Positions 20,696-31,993 are shown, numbered from the stretch's first letter. The stretch is DNA of 64,000 nucleotides from Burkholderia vietnamiensis LMG 10929 (GCF_000959445.1 NZ_CP009631.1:1798001-1862000), one strand, 5' to 3'. Notes: a model not told the origin generated them from the sequence alone. Translations and numbers: made by a program.

Positions 20696-21556
20696 TCAAA
20701 CGGTCGCGCAGTCGCGCGCGTTCGGTGACGCAATGGTGACGGTCTCGACGGGCACGTCGAGGCCAAGCAGCGTCGACGCCAGTGCGCGCAATTGCACGCC
20801 GTCGCTGGTCGAGCAGAAACGCGGCGGCGCGGCAGGCGCGCCGGCCGGCGCGCGCAGCCCGCGCTCGTCGAGCACGCGGGCGAGTTGCCGCGCGATCGCG
20901 TCGCTCGTGTCGACGATCGTCAGGCGATCGCCGACGAGGTCGCGAATCGCCGCCGTGAAGAACGGGTAATGCGTGCAGCCGAGCACGAGCGTGTCGGCGC
21001 CTGCGTCGATCATCGGTTGCAGGTAGCGTTCGAGCAACGCGCGCAAGGCGGGGGAGTTCGTGTCGCCGCGCTCGATCGCCTCGACGAGCCCGTGGCCCGG
21101 CTGGCAGATGAAGCGTCGGCCGGCGCCGTAGCGATCGAGCAGCGCCTGAAAGCGCGGGCTGTTCAGCGTCGATTGGGTGGCAAGCACGCCGGCGACGCCG
21201 GTCGCGGACACCGCGGCGGCCGGCTTGATGCCCGGCTCGACGCCGACGAGCGGGATCGACAGCCGTTCGCGGACGGTCGCGATCGCGCGTGCCGTGGCCG
21301 TGTTGCATGCGACGACGAGCGCTTTCGCTCCGTCGCGCGCGAGCCATTCGCAGATCGCCAGCGTGCGCTCCGTGATGAACGCCTCGTCGCGCGGGCCGTA
21401 CGGCGCATGGCGCGAGTCGGCGACGTAGACGAACGATTCGCCGGGCAGCTGCGCGCGCACGGCGCGCAGCACCGACAGCCCGCCGAGCCCCGAATCGAAG
21501 ATGCCGATCGGCGCGGTGGGGCGGGCTGCGGAAGCGGTGGAACGGTTCGTCGTCAT
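20696..21556 (-). CDS. murI: glutamate racemase
   Basis: A 286-residue cofactor-independent racemase that makes D-glutamate for peptidoglycan. The two catalytic cysteines are Cys84 (VVACNTATA) and Cys194 (LGCTHYPFF), each in its conserved motif. GIFDSGLGGLSVLRA near residue 18 and ADSRHAPYGPR near 46 are substrate-site signatures. A 14-residue Thr/Ser/Ala-rich N-terminal lead precedes the core. The gene ends 37 bases after the bfr gene... that is, bfr is encoded just to its right on the same strand in the order bfr then murI is not supported: transcription runs leftwards, so bfr lies upstream of murI with a 37-base gap and the two may be co-transcribed. Confidence 0.96.
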   Translation of the reverse strand: MTTNRSTASAARPTAPIGIFDSGLGGLSVLRAVRAQLPGESFVYVADSRHAPYGPRDEAFITERTLAICEWLARDGAKALVVACNTATARAIATVRERLSIPLVGVEPGIKPAAAVSATGVAGVLATQSTLNSPRFQALLDRYGAGRRFICQPGHGLVEAIERGDTNSPALRALLERYLQPMIDAGADTLVLGCTHYPFFTAAIRDLVGDRLTIVDTSDAIARQLARVLDERGLRAPAGAPAAPPRFCSTSDGVQLRALASTLLGLDVPVETVTIASPNARDCATV

Positions 21557-21593
21557 GCGCGGGCGAAGCGGGCGATCCTGGCGAGCGTGCCGG

Positions 21594-22070
21594 TTACTCC
21601 GGCGAGCCCATCATCGTCTGCTGATAGTTCTGCAGGCCGACCTTGCCGATCAGGTCGATCTGCGTTTCGAGCCAGTCGATATGCTCTTCGGTGTCGTCGA
21701 GGATCTTTTCGAAGATCTCGCGCGACACGTAATCACGCACCGATTCGCAGTAGGCGATCGCTTCCTTGCACGTCGCCTGCGAGATCTGCTCGAGCTTCAG
21801 GTCGCACTTCAGGATCTCTTCGGTTTCCTCGCCGACCAGCAGCTTGTGCAGGTCCTGCAGATTCGGCAGGCCGTCGAGCATGAACACGCGCTCGATCAGC
21901 CAGTCGGCGTGCTTCATTTCGCCGATCGATTCGTCGTATTCGTGCTTGCCGAGCTTTTCGAGGCCCCAGTGCTTGTACATGCGCGCATGCAGGAAGTACT
22001 GGTTGATCGCGGTGAGTTCGTTCTTCAGTTGGGCGTTCAGATATTCGATGACTTTCTTGTCGCCTTGCAT
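21594..22070 (-). CDS. bfr: bacterioferritin
   Basis: A 158-residue heme-containing iron-storage subunit of the 24-mer ferritin cage. Ferroxidase ligands Glu18, Glu51, His54, Glu94 and His130 and the heme-binding Met52 are all present at E. coli numbering. The sixth ligand, Glu127, is replaced: the segment reads [11 protein letters not shown], putting Thr at 127 with Glu at 128 and 129. Full length for the family, with the [12 protein letters not shown] tail. Its electron donor Bfd is encoded 1.1 kb away. The Thr127 variant is described further in the findings. Confidence 0.95.
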   Translation of the reverse strand: MQGDKKVIEYLNAQLKNELTAINQYFLHARMYKHWGLEKLGKHEYDESIGEMKHADWLIERVFMLDGLPNLQDLHKLLVGEETEEILKCDLKLEQISQATCKEAIAYCESVRDYVSREIFEKILDDTEEHIDWLETQIDLIGKVGLQNYQQTMMGSPE

Positions 22071-22222
22071 GGCTGTTCCTTGATCGGTGGGGCTTCAGAA
22101 ACCGAACGATAATCGCTCGAACGGGAAAAGCCAAGCGTCGAAGCCTGGCCGCGGCTGGCCATTGCGCGCGATGCGCGGCGGCCGCGGCGCGCGTGCCGCG
22201 GCCGATGTCGGCCACGACAAGT

Positions 22223-22249
22223 AAAAAGGCCGGACTGGCGTCCGGCCTT
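22223..22249 (-). terminator. intrinsic terminator of the fumarase gene
   Basis: Perfect 10-bp stem AAGGCCGGAC / GTCCGGCCTT with a TGGC loop; on the minus strand it is followed by a T run. It lies 24 bases past the fumarase stop codon. Confidence 0.88.
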
Positions 22250-22272
22250 GTGCGCAAGCGGGTTCGCGCCGC

Positions 22273-23796
22273 TTAAGCGGTTGCGACCGGGATCTTGCCG
22301 ATCTTCGCCTGCCATTCCTTCGGACCGGTCTGGTGCACCGACGTGCCCGACGAATCGACCGCCACCGTCACCGGCATGTCCTGCACGTCGAACTCGTAGA
22401 TCGCTTCCATGCCGAGGTCTTCGAATGCGAGCACCTTCGCGCCGCGGATCGCCTTCGACACCAGGTATGCCGCGCCGCCGACCGCCATCAGGTACGCGGC
22501 CTTGTGCTTCTTGATCGCGTCGATCGCGACCGGGCCGCGTTCCGCCTTGCCGACCATCGAGATCAGGCCCGTCTGCGCGAGCATCATCTCGGTGAACTTG
22601 TCCATCCGCGTGGCCGTCGTCGGGCCGGCCGGGCCGACCACTTCGTCACGCACCGGATCGACCGGACCGACGTAATAGATCACGCGGTTGGTGAAGTCGA
22701 CCGGCAGCTTCTCGCCCTTCGCGAGCATGTCGGCGATGCGCTTGTGCGCAGCGTCGCGGCCCGTGAGCATCTTGCCCGACAGCAGCAGCGTCTGGCCCGG
22801 CGTCCAGCTCGCGACTTCTTCCGGCGTCAGCGTGTTCAGGTCGACGCGCTTGCTCGTCTCGGTGTTCGGTTCCCACTGGACCTTCGGCCATGCGTCGAGC
22901 GACGGCGCTTCGAGCTTCGCCGCGCCCGAGCCGTCGAGCACGAAGTGCGCGTGGCGCGTCGCCGCGCAGTTCGGGATCAGGGCGACCGGCTTCGACGCCG
23001 CGTGCGTCGGCGCGGCCATGATCTTCACGTCGAGCACGGTCGCCAGGCCGCCGAGGCCCTGTGCGCCGATGCCGAGCGCGTTGACCTTCTCGTGCAGCTC
23101 GACACGCAGTTCCTCGATCCAGTCCTTCGGGCCGCGCGCGATGATTTCCTGGATGTCGATCGGCTCCATCAGCGATTCCTTCGCCATCAGCATCGCCTTT
23201 TCGGCGGTGCCGCCGATGCCGATCCCGAGCATGCCCGGCGGGCACCAGCCCGCGCCCATCGTCGGGACCGTCTTCAGCACCCAGTCGACGATCGAATCGG
23301 ACGGGTTCAGCATCACGAACTTCGACTTGTTCTCCGAGCCGCCGCCCTTCGCCGCCACCTGCACGTCGACTTTGTCGCCCGGCACGATCTCGTAGTGGAT
23401 CACGGCCGGCGTGTTGTCCTTGGTGTTCTTGCGGGCGCCTTCCGGCGGATTGACGATCGACGCGCGCAGCACGTTGTCCGGGTGCGTGTAACCGCGGCGC
23501 ACGCCTTCGTTGATCATGTCGGTGACGCTCATCGTCGCGCCGTCCCAGCGCACGTCCATGCCGACCTTCACGAAGACCGTCACGATGCCGGTGTCCTGGC
23601 AGATCGGGCGCTTGCCTTCCGCGCACATGCGGCTGTTCGTGAGGATCTGCGCGATCGCGTCCTTCGCGGCCGGGCTCTGCTCGAGCTCGTACGCGCGGCC
23701 GAGCGCCTGGATGTAGTCGAGCGGGTGGTAGTAGCTGATGTACTGCAGCGAATCCGCGATGCTCTGGATCAGGTCTTCCTGTTTGATGACGGTCAT
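22273..23796 (-). CDS. fumA: class I fumarate hydratase (4Fe-4S)
   Basis: A 507-residue iron-sulfur fumarase of the TCA cycle, cytoplasmic, interconverting fumarate and malate. Cluster cysteines lie in RPICQDTG (Cys66), in the GAGWCPPG or PNCAATRH segments of the alpha domain; the C-terminal beta domain follows with GPTTATRMD and the GKAERGP active-site region. The start MTVIKQEDLIQSIADS matches the family; an 11-codon extension upstream is not used. Class I enzymes are oxygen-sensitive and iron dependent, which fits the nearby iron-storage genes only as context. Possible tartrate or mesaconate side activity cannot be judged. Confidence 0.94.
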   Translation of the reverse strand: MTVIKQEDLIQSIADSLQYISYYHPLDYIQALGRAYELEQSPAAKDAIAQILTNSRMCAEGKRPICQDTGIVTVFVKVGMDVRWDGATMSVTDMINEGVRRGYTHPDNVLRASIVNPPEGARKNTKDNTPAVIHYEIVPGDKVDVQVAAKGGGSENKSKFVMLNPSDSIVDWVLKTVPTMGAGWCPPGMLGIGIGGTAEKAMLMAKESLMEPIDIQEIIARGPKDWIEELRVELHEKVNALGIGAQGLGGLATVLDVKIMAAPTHAASKPVALIPNCAATRHAHFVLDGSGAAKLEAPSLDAWPKVQWEPNTETSKRVDLNTLTPEEVASWTPGQTLLLSGKMLTGRDAAHKRIADMLAKGEKLPVDFTNRVIYYVGPVDPVRDEVVGPAGPTTATRMDKFTEMMLAQTGLISMVGKAERGPVAIDAIKKHKAAYLMAVGGAAYLVSKAIRGAKVLAFEDLGMEAIYEFDVQDMPVTVAVDSSGTSVHQTGPKEWQAKIGKIPVATA

Positions 23797-23838
23797 GGCT
23801 GAGACTCTGTGGGACAGTGGGGAATGCATGGACGGCCG

Positions 23839-24420
23839 TCAGGCCGCCGGTCGGGACGCCGCTGACGCGTGCGCCTCGTGGAAATGGGCCGGGTGCGTGT
23901 GCGTCGTCAGGCGGTCGACCCACGCCATCACGAGCGCCGACACCAGGAACGACAGGTGGATGAGCACCTGCCACATGATCGCGTGCGTCGTGTGCTGATC
24001 GGGATTGATGAAGGTCTTCAGCAGGTGGATCGACGAGATGCTGATCAGCGCCATCGACAGCTTGACCTTCAGCACGCCGGCGTTCACGTGGTCGAGCCAC
24101 TCGGGCTCGTCGGGATGGCCTTCGATGCCCAGGCGCGACACGAACGTTTCGTAGCCGCCGACGATCACCATGATCAGCAGGTTCGAGATCATCACCACGT
24201 CGATCAGGCCGAGCACCGCGAGCATCACGGTGACCTCGTCGAGGCCGCTCGCGTGCGACAGCAGGTGCCAGACTTCCTTCAGGAACAGGAACACATAGAT
24301 GCCCTGCGCGACGATCAGACCCAGATAAAGCGGAACCTGGAGCCAGCGGCTCATGAAGATCAGCGCGGGCAGCGGGCGCAGCGAGCGGCGGCTGGGGCCG
24401 GGCGAATGCGGGGCGGACAT
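23839..24420 (-). CDS. UPF0114 (YqhA/TIGR00645) membrane protein
   Basis: A 193-residue inner-membrane protein with about four hydrophobic helices: [56 protein letters not shown] and [20 protein letters not shown]. The [20 protein letters not shown] stretch is the hallmark of UPF0114. Function unknown. The C-terminal tail is His- and Ala-rich ([15 protein letters not shown]). It precedes the fumarase gene on the same strand with a 42-base gap, so the two may share a transcript. Confidence 0.9.
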   Translation of the reverse strand: MSAPHSPGPSRRSLRPLPALIFMSRWLQVPLYLGLIVAQGIYVFLFLKEVWHLLSHASGLDEVTVMLAVLGLIDVVMISNLLIMVIVGGYETFVSRLGIEGHPDEPEWLDHVNAGVLKVKLSMALISISSIHLLKTFINPDQHTTHAIMWQVLIHLSFLVSALVMAWVDRLTTHTHPAHFHEAHASAASRPAA

Positions 24421-24542
24421 GGTGGCGGTGCGGGCGCGGGGCGCAGGTATCGGGGGTAACGGTGAAACGCGATGAAACGGCGCGCTATTGTAACGCGTCG
24501 GCCGGCGCGGCTGCAGCGACGCGCCGACGGGGCGGGGACGGA

Positions 24543-25445
24543 TCAGGCCGCGGCGCTCGGCGTGCGCTTCCCGCGCAGGCTCGCGAGCACGATCCCGGTG
24601 ACGACGCATGCGAGCGCGACGCCGTGCGCGAGCGTCGGGCGCTCGCCGAGGAACGCGATCCCGTAGGCGGCGGCAGCGACCGGCAGCACCGCGCTGAACA
24701 CGCCGGCGAGGCTGCCCGGCACGTTGCGGATGCCCTTCATCCACAGCCAGAACGAGAAGATGCTGGCCGACAGCCCGTACCAGACGACGAGCCCCCACGT
24801 GCCGGCCGGCACGCTCGCATAATCGAAATGCCACAGCGCGCCGGCGCCGAGCGGCAGCATCAGGAACAGGCCGAACAGATGCGTGTAGGCGCAGATGTCG
24901 ATCGGCGCGAGCGTCTGCGTGAGCCGCCGCGACAGGATCACGTAGATCGATTCGCAGCACACCGCGCCGAGCATCAGCAGGTTGCCGGTGAGCGAGCCGG
25001 CAGAGGCGCTGCCCGCGTTGCCGGTGTTGCCGTTCGCGAGATTGATCGTGACGACGCCGGCGATGGCGAGCGCGATCGATACGAGCGCACGGCCGTTCGG
25101 TTTTTCGCGCAGGATCAGCCAGGCGAACAGCGCGACGATCGCGGGAATCGTGCTGGTGATCACGCCGGCGGCGACCGCGCTCGTACGCTGCACGCCGTTG
25201 AGCATCAGCAGCGTGAACATGAAGGTGCCGAAGAACGCCTGCAGGAACAGGTTCAGCCATTCGGCGCGGCGCACCGCGCGCATCTTCACGGGGCTGAACA
25301 GCGGCCACAGCACGGCGATCGCGATCACGAAGCGCAGCGTGGCGAGAATGGCGACCGGAACGAACACGACGATGGATTTGCCGATACCGACGTTGCTGCC
25401 GACGAGCAGCATCGACAGGATCAGGAAGAAGGCGTAGCGATTCAA
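24543..25445 (-). CDS. DMT-superfamily transporter (two EamA domains)
   Basis: A 300-residue inner-membrane protein with ten hydrophobic segments arranged as two EamA repeats (about 5-135 and 150-290). The second repeat ends in the family motif [23 protein letters not shown], and the first carries [20 protein letters not shown]. Such proteins export amino acids or other small metabolites; the substrate cannot be told. Stand-alone gene on the minus strand, divergent from acs. Confidence 0.9.
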   Translation of the reverse strand: MNRYAFFLILSMLLVGSNVGIGKSIVVFVPVAILATLRFVIAIAVLWPLFSPVKMRAVRRAEWLNLFLQAFFGTFMFTLLMLNGVQRTSAVAAGVITSTIPAIVALFAWLILREKPNGRALVSIALAIAGVVTINLANGNTGNAGSASAGSLTGNLLMLGAVCCESIYVILSRRLTQTLAPIDICAYTHLFGLFLMLPLGAGALWHFDYASVPAGTWGLVVWYGLSASIFSFWLWMKGIRNVPGSLAGVFSAVLPVAAAAYGIAFLGERPTLAHGVALACVVTGIVLASLRGKRTPSAAA

Positions 25446-25761
25446 GCTGGAGTCCGGGGGGCGAGTTCAGTTAGGATTGTAGAGTCGCGTTTGTAACAGC
25501 GTAAAGCGGCCGACCGCTACGCGGTCCACGTGTGTGCTGCGCACGGCCGCGTAAGTGATGGGTAAGTTCGAACGCTTATCGTGGAAACCGCCGGGCTGCA
25601 CGCGCGTCGCCGTTTGACGTGGTGCGGCGCAGCATCGTGCGCAGCCTCCTCCGGGCCGCGCGCGGGTGAGTGGGAGACAGCGGCGCGCAAGCGCCGGCCA
25701 AGACGCGGCGCGCACGATCGCGCCGCCATGCAGAGGATTCATGTTCACCAAGGGGTAGTCG
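25446..25761. other. DMT transporter / acs divergent intergenic region
   Basis: About 315 bases between divergent starts, so it must hold both promoters. I see no clean sigma-70 hexamer pair or strong dyad. No coding frame with support. Confidence 0.45.
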
Positions 25762-27744
<1,983 letters not shown>

Positions 27745-27773
27745 ACGTTCCTGTCGCGCGCGTTGCGCGCACG

Positions 27774-27817
27774 AGCCCCTGCGCGGCAATCCCGATTGCT
27801 CCGCGCAGGGGCTTTTT
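27774..27817 (+). terminator. intrinsic terminator after acs
   Basis: 13-bp stem AGCCCCTGCGCGG / CCGCGCAGGGGCT with a 14-base loop and a T5 run. It ends only 14 bases before the next start codon, so it may also modulate read-through into the symporter pair. Confidence 0.9.
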
Positions 27818-27830
27818 GCTAAATAACGGC

Positions 27831-28181
27831 ATGACCGTTTCGTCCCGTCCGGCGCGCGCTGCGCCGCCGCCCGTCCCAGAGCCGCTCGCGCGCGCCCATG
27901 CGCGCTATTGGCGCTTCAACGTCGCGCTGATCGCGGTGCTGATGACGATCGGCTTCACCGTGTCGTTCGTCGTGCCGTTCTTCGCACCCGCGCTCGCGGG
28001 CATTCGCTTCGCCGGTTTCAGCCTGCCGTTCTACTTCGGCGCGCAGGGGGCGATCCTCGTGTACCTCGTGCTGATCGTCGTGTACATCGGCCTGATGCAG
28101 CGCGCCGATCGCTTGCTGCGGCGCGCGTACGACCAGCATGCCGCGCATGCCGACGACGTCGGAACCGGAACCGGGCGCTGA
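27831..28181 (+). CDS. DUF4212 small membrane subunit of a sodium/solute symporter
   Basis: A 116-residue protein with two transmembrane helices (about 33-52 and 72-93) after a Pro/Ala-rich N-terminus. ARYWRFNVALIAVLMTIGF and LPFYFGAQGAILVYLVLIVVYI are the DUF4212 signature. These small subunits are encoded directly before VC_2705-type sodium:solute symporters, as here with three bases between genes. The start follows the acs terminator closely and has a poor ribosome site, so an internal start is possible. Confidence 0.88.
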   Translation: MTVSSRPARAAPPPVPEPLARAHARYWRFNVALIAVLMTIGFTVSFVVPFFAPALAGIRFAGFSLPFYFGAQGAILVYLVLIVVYIGLMQRADRLLRRAYDQHAAHADDVGTGTGR

Positions 28182-28184
28182 TCC

Positions 28185-30200
28185 ATGCTCACGCATCGAC
28201 TGATTCGCGCCTACGCGCTCTACACGCTGGGTTTTCTCGGCTTCGTGCTGCTGCTGTGGCGCATCGAGCGCGCGACCGGCTCCGGCGTGTGGATCGGCTA
28301 CGTATTCCTGTTCGTGCCGATCGCCGTGTATGCGGTGATCGGGTTGCTGTCGCGCACGTCCGATCTCGTCGAATACTACGTGGCCGGGCGGCGCGTGCCG
28401 TCCGCGTTCAACGGGATGGCGACGGCGGCCGACTGGCTGTCGGCGGCGTCGTTCATCGGGCTGGCCGGCTCGCTCTATGCAACCGGTTACGACGCGCTCG
28501 CCTACGTGATGGGGTGGACGGGCGGTTTCTGTCTGGTCGCGTTCCTGCTCGCGCCGTACGTGCGCAAGCTCGCGCGGTACACGATCCCGGACTTTCTCGG
28601 CACGCGCTTTTCGAGCACCGCGGTGCGGGCGCTCGCGGCGGGTGCGGCGATCCTGTGCTCGTTCGTCTATCTGGTCGCGCAGATCCAGGGGATCGGGCTG
28701 ATCGCGACGCGCTTCATCGGCGTCGATTTCGCGATCGGGATCTTCTGCGGACTCGCCGGCATTCTCGTGTGCTCGTTTCTCGGCGGCATGCGTGCGGTCA
28801 CGTGGACGCAGGTCGCGCAGTACGTCATTCTCATCAGTGCGATTCTGGTTCCGGTGTCGCTGATCGCGATGAAGAACGGGCTCGGGCCCGTGCCGCAGTT
28901 CAATTACGGCAAGCTGATGGAGCGCATCGCGGCGCGCGAGGCGCAGGTGCGCGACGCCGCCGACGAGCAGCAGGTGCGCGCCGAGTATCGCCGGCAAGCC
29001 GCGCTCGTGCAGGCGCAACTGGATCGCCTGCCGGCGTCGTATGCGGACGCGCGCCGGCGACTCGTCGAGCAGCTGGCGGACCTGCGGCGTCACAATGGGC
29101 CGCTGCGCGAGATCAACCAGCGGGAACGGGAGCTTGCCGACTTTCCGCGCGACCCGACGGCGGCGCGCGTGGCGTGGGGCCAGGCGCGCGACGACCTGCT
29201 CGCGCGGGCCGAGCCGCCGGTGCCGATGCACGCGCCGTTTCCCGCGGCGAGCGAAGATGCGCGCAAGCCGCGCGAGCGGAATTTTCTTGCGCTGCTGTTG
29301 TGCCTGTCGCTCGGGACCGCGAGCCTCCCGCACATCCTCACGCGCTACAACACGACGACGTCGGTGGCATCCGCGCGGCGCTCCGTCGGCTGGACATTGT
29401 TCTTCATCGCATTGTTCTACCTGAGCGTGCCCGTGCTCGCGGTGATGATCAAGTACGAGATTCTGACGAACCTCGTCGGGCGGCCGATCGCGGAGCTACC
29501 GGCGTGGGTCACGCAGTGGCATCACTTCGAACCGGACCTGATCAGCGTGGTCGAGGTGATACGCGACGGTATCGTCCACTGGTCGGAGATCCAGATGCAG
29601 CCGGACATGGTCGTGCTCGCTGCGCCGGAGATCGCGGGCCTGCCGTACGTCGTGTCGGGGCTGATTGCGGCGGGCGCGCTGGCGGCGGCGCTGTCGACCG
29701 CGGACGGGTTGCTGCTGACGATCGCGAACGCGTTGTCGCATGACGTCTATTACTGCATGGTCGCGCCGCACGCCACGAGCCAGCGGCGTGTGACGATTTC
29801 GAAGGTGCTGCTGCTTGGCGTGGCGCTGTTCGCGTCGTATGTCGCGTCGCTCAATACGGGGAAGATTCTGTTTCTGGTGGGCGCGGCGTTTTCGCTCGCG
29901 GCGTCCAGTTTCTTTCCGGTACTCGTGCTCGGTGTGTTCTGGAAGCGGACCACCACGCGCGGTGCAATCGCCGGGATGGTGACCGGGCTCGCGGTGTGCG
30001 TGTATTACATCGTGTCGACGTATCCGCTTTTCACGCAGCTTACCGGGTTTGCGGGGCCGACCTGGTTCGGTATCGAGCCGATCAGTTCGGGCGTGTTCGG
30101 CGTGCCGGCCGGGTTTGCGGTGGCGATCGCGGTCAGTTTGGTCGATCGGGAGCCGGATGAGTATACGCGGGCGTTGGTGGATTATATTCGGCATCCTTGA
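28185..30200 (+). CDS. sodium:solute symporter, acetate/ActP-like (VC_2705 type)
   Basis: A 671-residue inner-membrane symporter of the SSS family with about 13 helices. EYYVAGRRVPSAFNGMATAADWLSAASF is the SSS N-terminal motif and TASLPHILTRYNTT the later signature. A hydrophilic, charged, helix-forming insert of about 120 residues (about 242-365) separates two transmembrane groups; it contains repeated Arg/Glu/Leu heptad-like stretches and is typical of this subfamily rather than of ActP of E. coli. Linked to acs, so acetate, propionate or a similar monocarboxylate is the likely substrate. The next genes belong to a different, AT-richer region. Confidence 0.9.
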   Translation: MLTHRLIRAYALYTLGFLGFVLLLWRIERATGSGVWIGYVFLFVPIAVYAVIGLLSRTSDLVEYYVAGRRVPSAFNGMATAADWLSAASFIGLAGSLYATGYDALAYVMGWTGGFCLVAFLLAPYVRKLARYTIPDFLGTRFSSTAVRALAAGAAILCSFVYLVAQIQGIGLIATRFIGVDFAIGIFCGLAGILVCSFLGGMRAVTWTQVAQYVILISAILVPVSLIAMKNGLGPVPQFNYGKLMERIAAREAQVRDAADEQQVRAEYRRQAALVQAQLDRLPASYADARRRLVEQLADLRRHNGPLREINQRERELADFPRDPTAARVAWGQARDDLLARAEPPVPMHAPFPAASEDARKPRERNFLALLLCLSLGTASLPHILTRYNTTTSVASARRSVGWTLFFIALFYLSVPVLAVMIKYEILTNLVGRPIAELPAWVTQWHHFEPDLISVVEVIRDGIVHWSEIQMQPDMVVLAAPEIAGLPYVVSGLIAAGALAAALSTADGLLLTIANALSHDVYYCMVAPHATSQRRVTISKVLLLGVALFASYVASLNTGKILFLVGAAFSLAASSFFPVLVLGVFWKRTTTRGAIAGMVTGLAVCVYYIVSTYPLFTQLTGFAGPTWFGIEPISSGVFGVPAGFAVAIAVSLVDREPDEYTRALVDYIRHP

Positions 30201-30256
30201 GGGGGAGGGGCGCCCCATCTTGGTTCGCGAAGTTTGCGGACCAGGGGAGACGCCTT

Positions 30257-30787
30257 TTAAGGATACATATATTCGGTGTGATGCCCGATGAACTTGTCTC
30301 CGACAAATTCGAAGCAGAAGTTTCCTTCTTCGAACGACCGGTAGACCAATATTGCGCCTCTGATGCAAACCTTGTTGCTGTTTATAGAGTAACTTATCTG
30401 CCCTCCGTCTTTGGCTGTTGGGCGGCCGTGCATGAATCCGGAAAACGAGTCAATTGGAAGTGGGTATGCCAATCCCGATTGAGTGTCGATCGCGACAACC
30501 GACTTTTGGTGGTATTTCTCAAATTCCGGGCGCGCTAAAATTATGTAGTGACCGTTGAAATTAGCGGGTGCCGAGTTCAGCGTATTGTTGTATGCGGCGA
30601 CGTGCTCGTCGTCACAAAAATTGATTGGGCTGTATTGGAATGAGCATTTTGTCAACTCCGACGTTGCGTATGCAATCTTTACTCCGGTGTATGCGTGATT
30701 GCGCTGTGAGTTTGACGATTTTGCAAAAACATCGGGCAGAATGAGGGAAGTGATTGTCAGGATGAGGGTGATGAATAATTTTCTCAT
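30257..30787 (-). CDS. exported protein with NFNGHY motif, unknown function
   Basis: A 176-residue protein with a clear signal peptide (MRKLFITLILTITSLILPDVFA). The mature part contains APANFNGHYIILARPEF, a motif seen in a widespread uncharacterised family of periplasmic beta-rich proteins, and four cysteines that could form disulfides. Codon use is AT-rich like the rest of the T6SS island and unlike the symporter gene next door. It is the last of four genes for small exported proteins downstream of the effector and may be an orphan immunity protein; that is inference. Confidence 0.75.
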   Translation of the reverse strand: MRKLFITLILTITSLILPDVFAKSSNSQRNHAYTGVKIAYATSELTKCSFQYSPINFCDDEHVAAYNNTLNSAPANFNGHYIILARPEFEKYHQKSVVAIDTQSGLAYPLPIDSFSGFMHGRPTAKDGGQISYSINSNKVCIRGAILVYRSFEEGNFCFEFVGDKFIGHHTEYMYP

Positions 30788-30928
30788 TTCTCTGTCGGGC
30801 TGGATTCCGGTGAGGATTTATCGAAATTTTTTGGTGGGGATCGTGTAGGTGCGGATCCTTGTCAATGGTGTGCGGCTCGTGTGACGTTAATTTTCGTAAG
30901 ATTGGCTATCGATTGCTGGCTCAATTCA

Positions 30929-31294
30929 CTATTTTTGAAGCAGCGTCTTTAAATAATCAACCCGCTGTTTTGTTATCGTAGTGAGGCATTCTTTCGTAAT
31001 TAGGCTGGAGCCGATGCCTTGAGATGCCGACGCCTCAGCTGCAACATACCCAGTACACTGCTTGCTCCGGTAAGCGAGCCAAGCTTCCTGCGCTTGCTGA
31101 AGCTCGTTCTTGTATCGTGTGGATAAGTATAATTTTTGATATGTCGAATTTAATTCGGTTTTTGATTTATTTAGTTCCGCATTGATGCGTGATAAGTCGT
31201 CGTACGCATTCCCATTGTTGATGGCTGCGTCGGCAAAAGCGATTGCCGGTAGGGCGATAAATGCAAGTGTGATGGTTTTCTTCGTGATATTCAT
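30929..31294 (-). CDS. LprI/DUF1311-family lysozyme inhibitor-like protein
   Basis: A 121-residue exported protein: signal peptide MNITKKTITLAFIALPAIAFA, then a helical DUF1311 domain with AQEAWLAYRSKQC and GSSLITKECLTTITKQRVDYL. LprI of Mycobacterium tuberculosis, the family's named member, inhibits lysozyme. In this context, downstream of a T6SS effector with a lysozyme-like domain, a periplasmic muramidase inhibitor is a natural immunity protein. An ATG four codons upstream (31306) is an alternative start; neither has a strong ribosome site. A second, broken copy of the family lies at 39255-39649. Confidence 0.82.
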   Translation of the reverse strand: MNITKKTITLAFIALPAIAFADAAINNGNAYDDLSRINAELNKSKTELNSTYQKLYLSTRYKNELQQAQEAWLAYRSKQCTGYVAAEASASQGIGSSLITKECLTTITKQRVDYLKTLLQK

Positions 31295-31472
31295 CGGGTG
31301 TCGCATTTGTGTTTGTGGCCTGGGCGGGAATTTTGCGAGGTGATATAAGGCAGAATAAATCAGAAGGCGCGTACTTTTAATTGGTGCATCCTGGATTCCG
31401 GGGAAATGTGTCAATTTCAGGTTTCGAGTTGCTCTGGCTGAGTTCGTCGCAGTTCGAGGCTGCCATCGATGG

Positions 31473-31841
31473 CTAGTGGATGCAATTCGAAATGAATTTT
31501 CGTAATTTCACCTCATCTACTCCTAGTATGTCTGGATGCTCGGGGTCTCGTGTCAGATCCAATGCTTGCATCGAATTCTTATCCAAGTTTATCCAACCGA
31601 TAGTAACTTGTTTGTCAAGATTGTCGGGGCTATCCGCAGCGACGTACAGTCTGATGCTATAGACTCCGTTAGCCGCATCGGCAATATCCACGTGAATGTC
31701 TTTCTTGTTCACCGCAACATGCTTGAGCGGAGGTACAACCAATTCTCTTAGCTCGTTTTTGCAGATATCGGCTCTGGCATGGGCTCCGCATGAAATGGTC
31801 AGGAGTAGGGGGAGCGTTGCGATTTTGTAAAGAATCCTCAT
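31473..31841 (-). CDS. small exported protein, unknown function
   Basis: A 122-residue protein with an N-terminal signal peptide (MRILYKIATLPLLLTISCGAHA), cleaved either after AHA or as a weak lipobox at the Cys. The mature domain has two cysteines at its ends (ADICKNELREL and FISNCIH) that could form a disulfide, and an IGWINLDKNSMQALDLTRDPEHP stretch. I do not recognise the family. AT-rich codon use like its neighbours. Its place in a row of exported proteins behind the T6SS effector suggests immunity or periplasmic defence. Confidence 0.7.
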   Translation of the reverse strand: MRILYKIATLPLLLTISCGAHARADICKNELRELVVPPLKHVAVNKKDIHVDIADAANGVYSIRLYVAADSPDNLDKQVTIGWINLDKNSMQALDLTRDPEHPDILGVDEVKLRKFISNCIH

Positions 31842-31993
31842 GTTCGATGAAAAGTGGATTTGTGGTTCACAGTGTTATGAAGCGGAGTAGCCCGTATCAC
31901 CTAACGACTCGATCGGTGACTTCGACAGCAGGCGGGGCTGTTTTTCCGAGACTGCTGATTGGTGTGAGCCGCGTGCGGTGTTCCATCTCCCAA

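Noticed and set aside
20696..22070. Reading of murI and bfr as functionally linked because they adjoin.
   Set aside because: The 37-base gap allows co-transcription, but one gene makes a wall precursor and the other stores iron; adjacency alone does not support a shared function.
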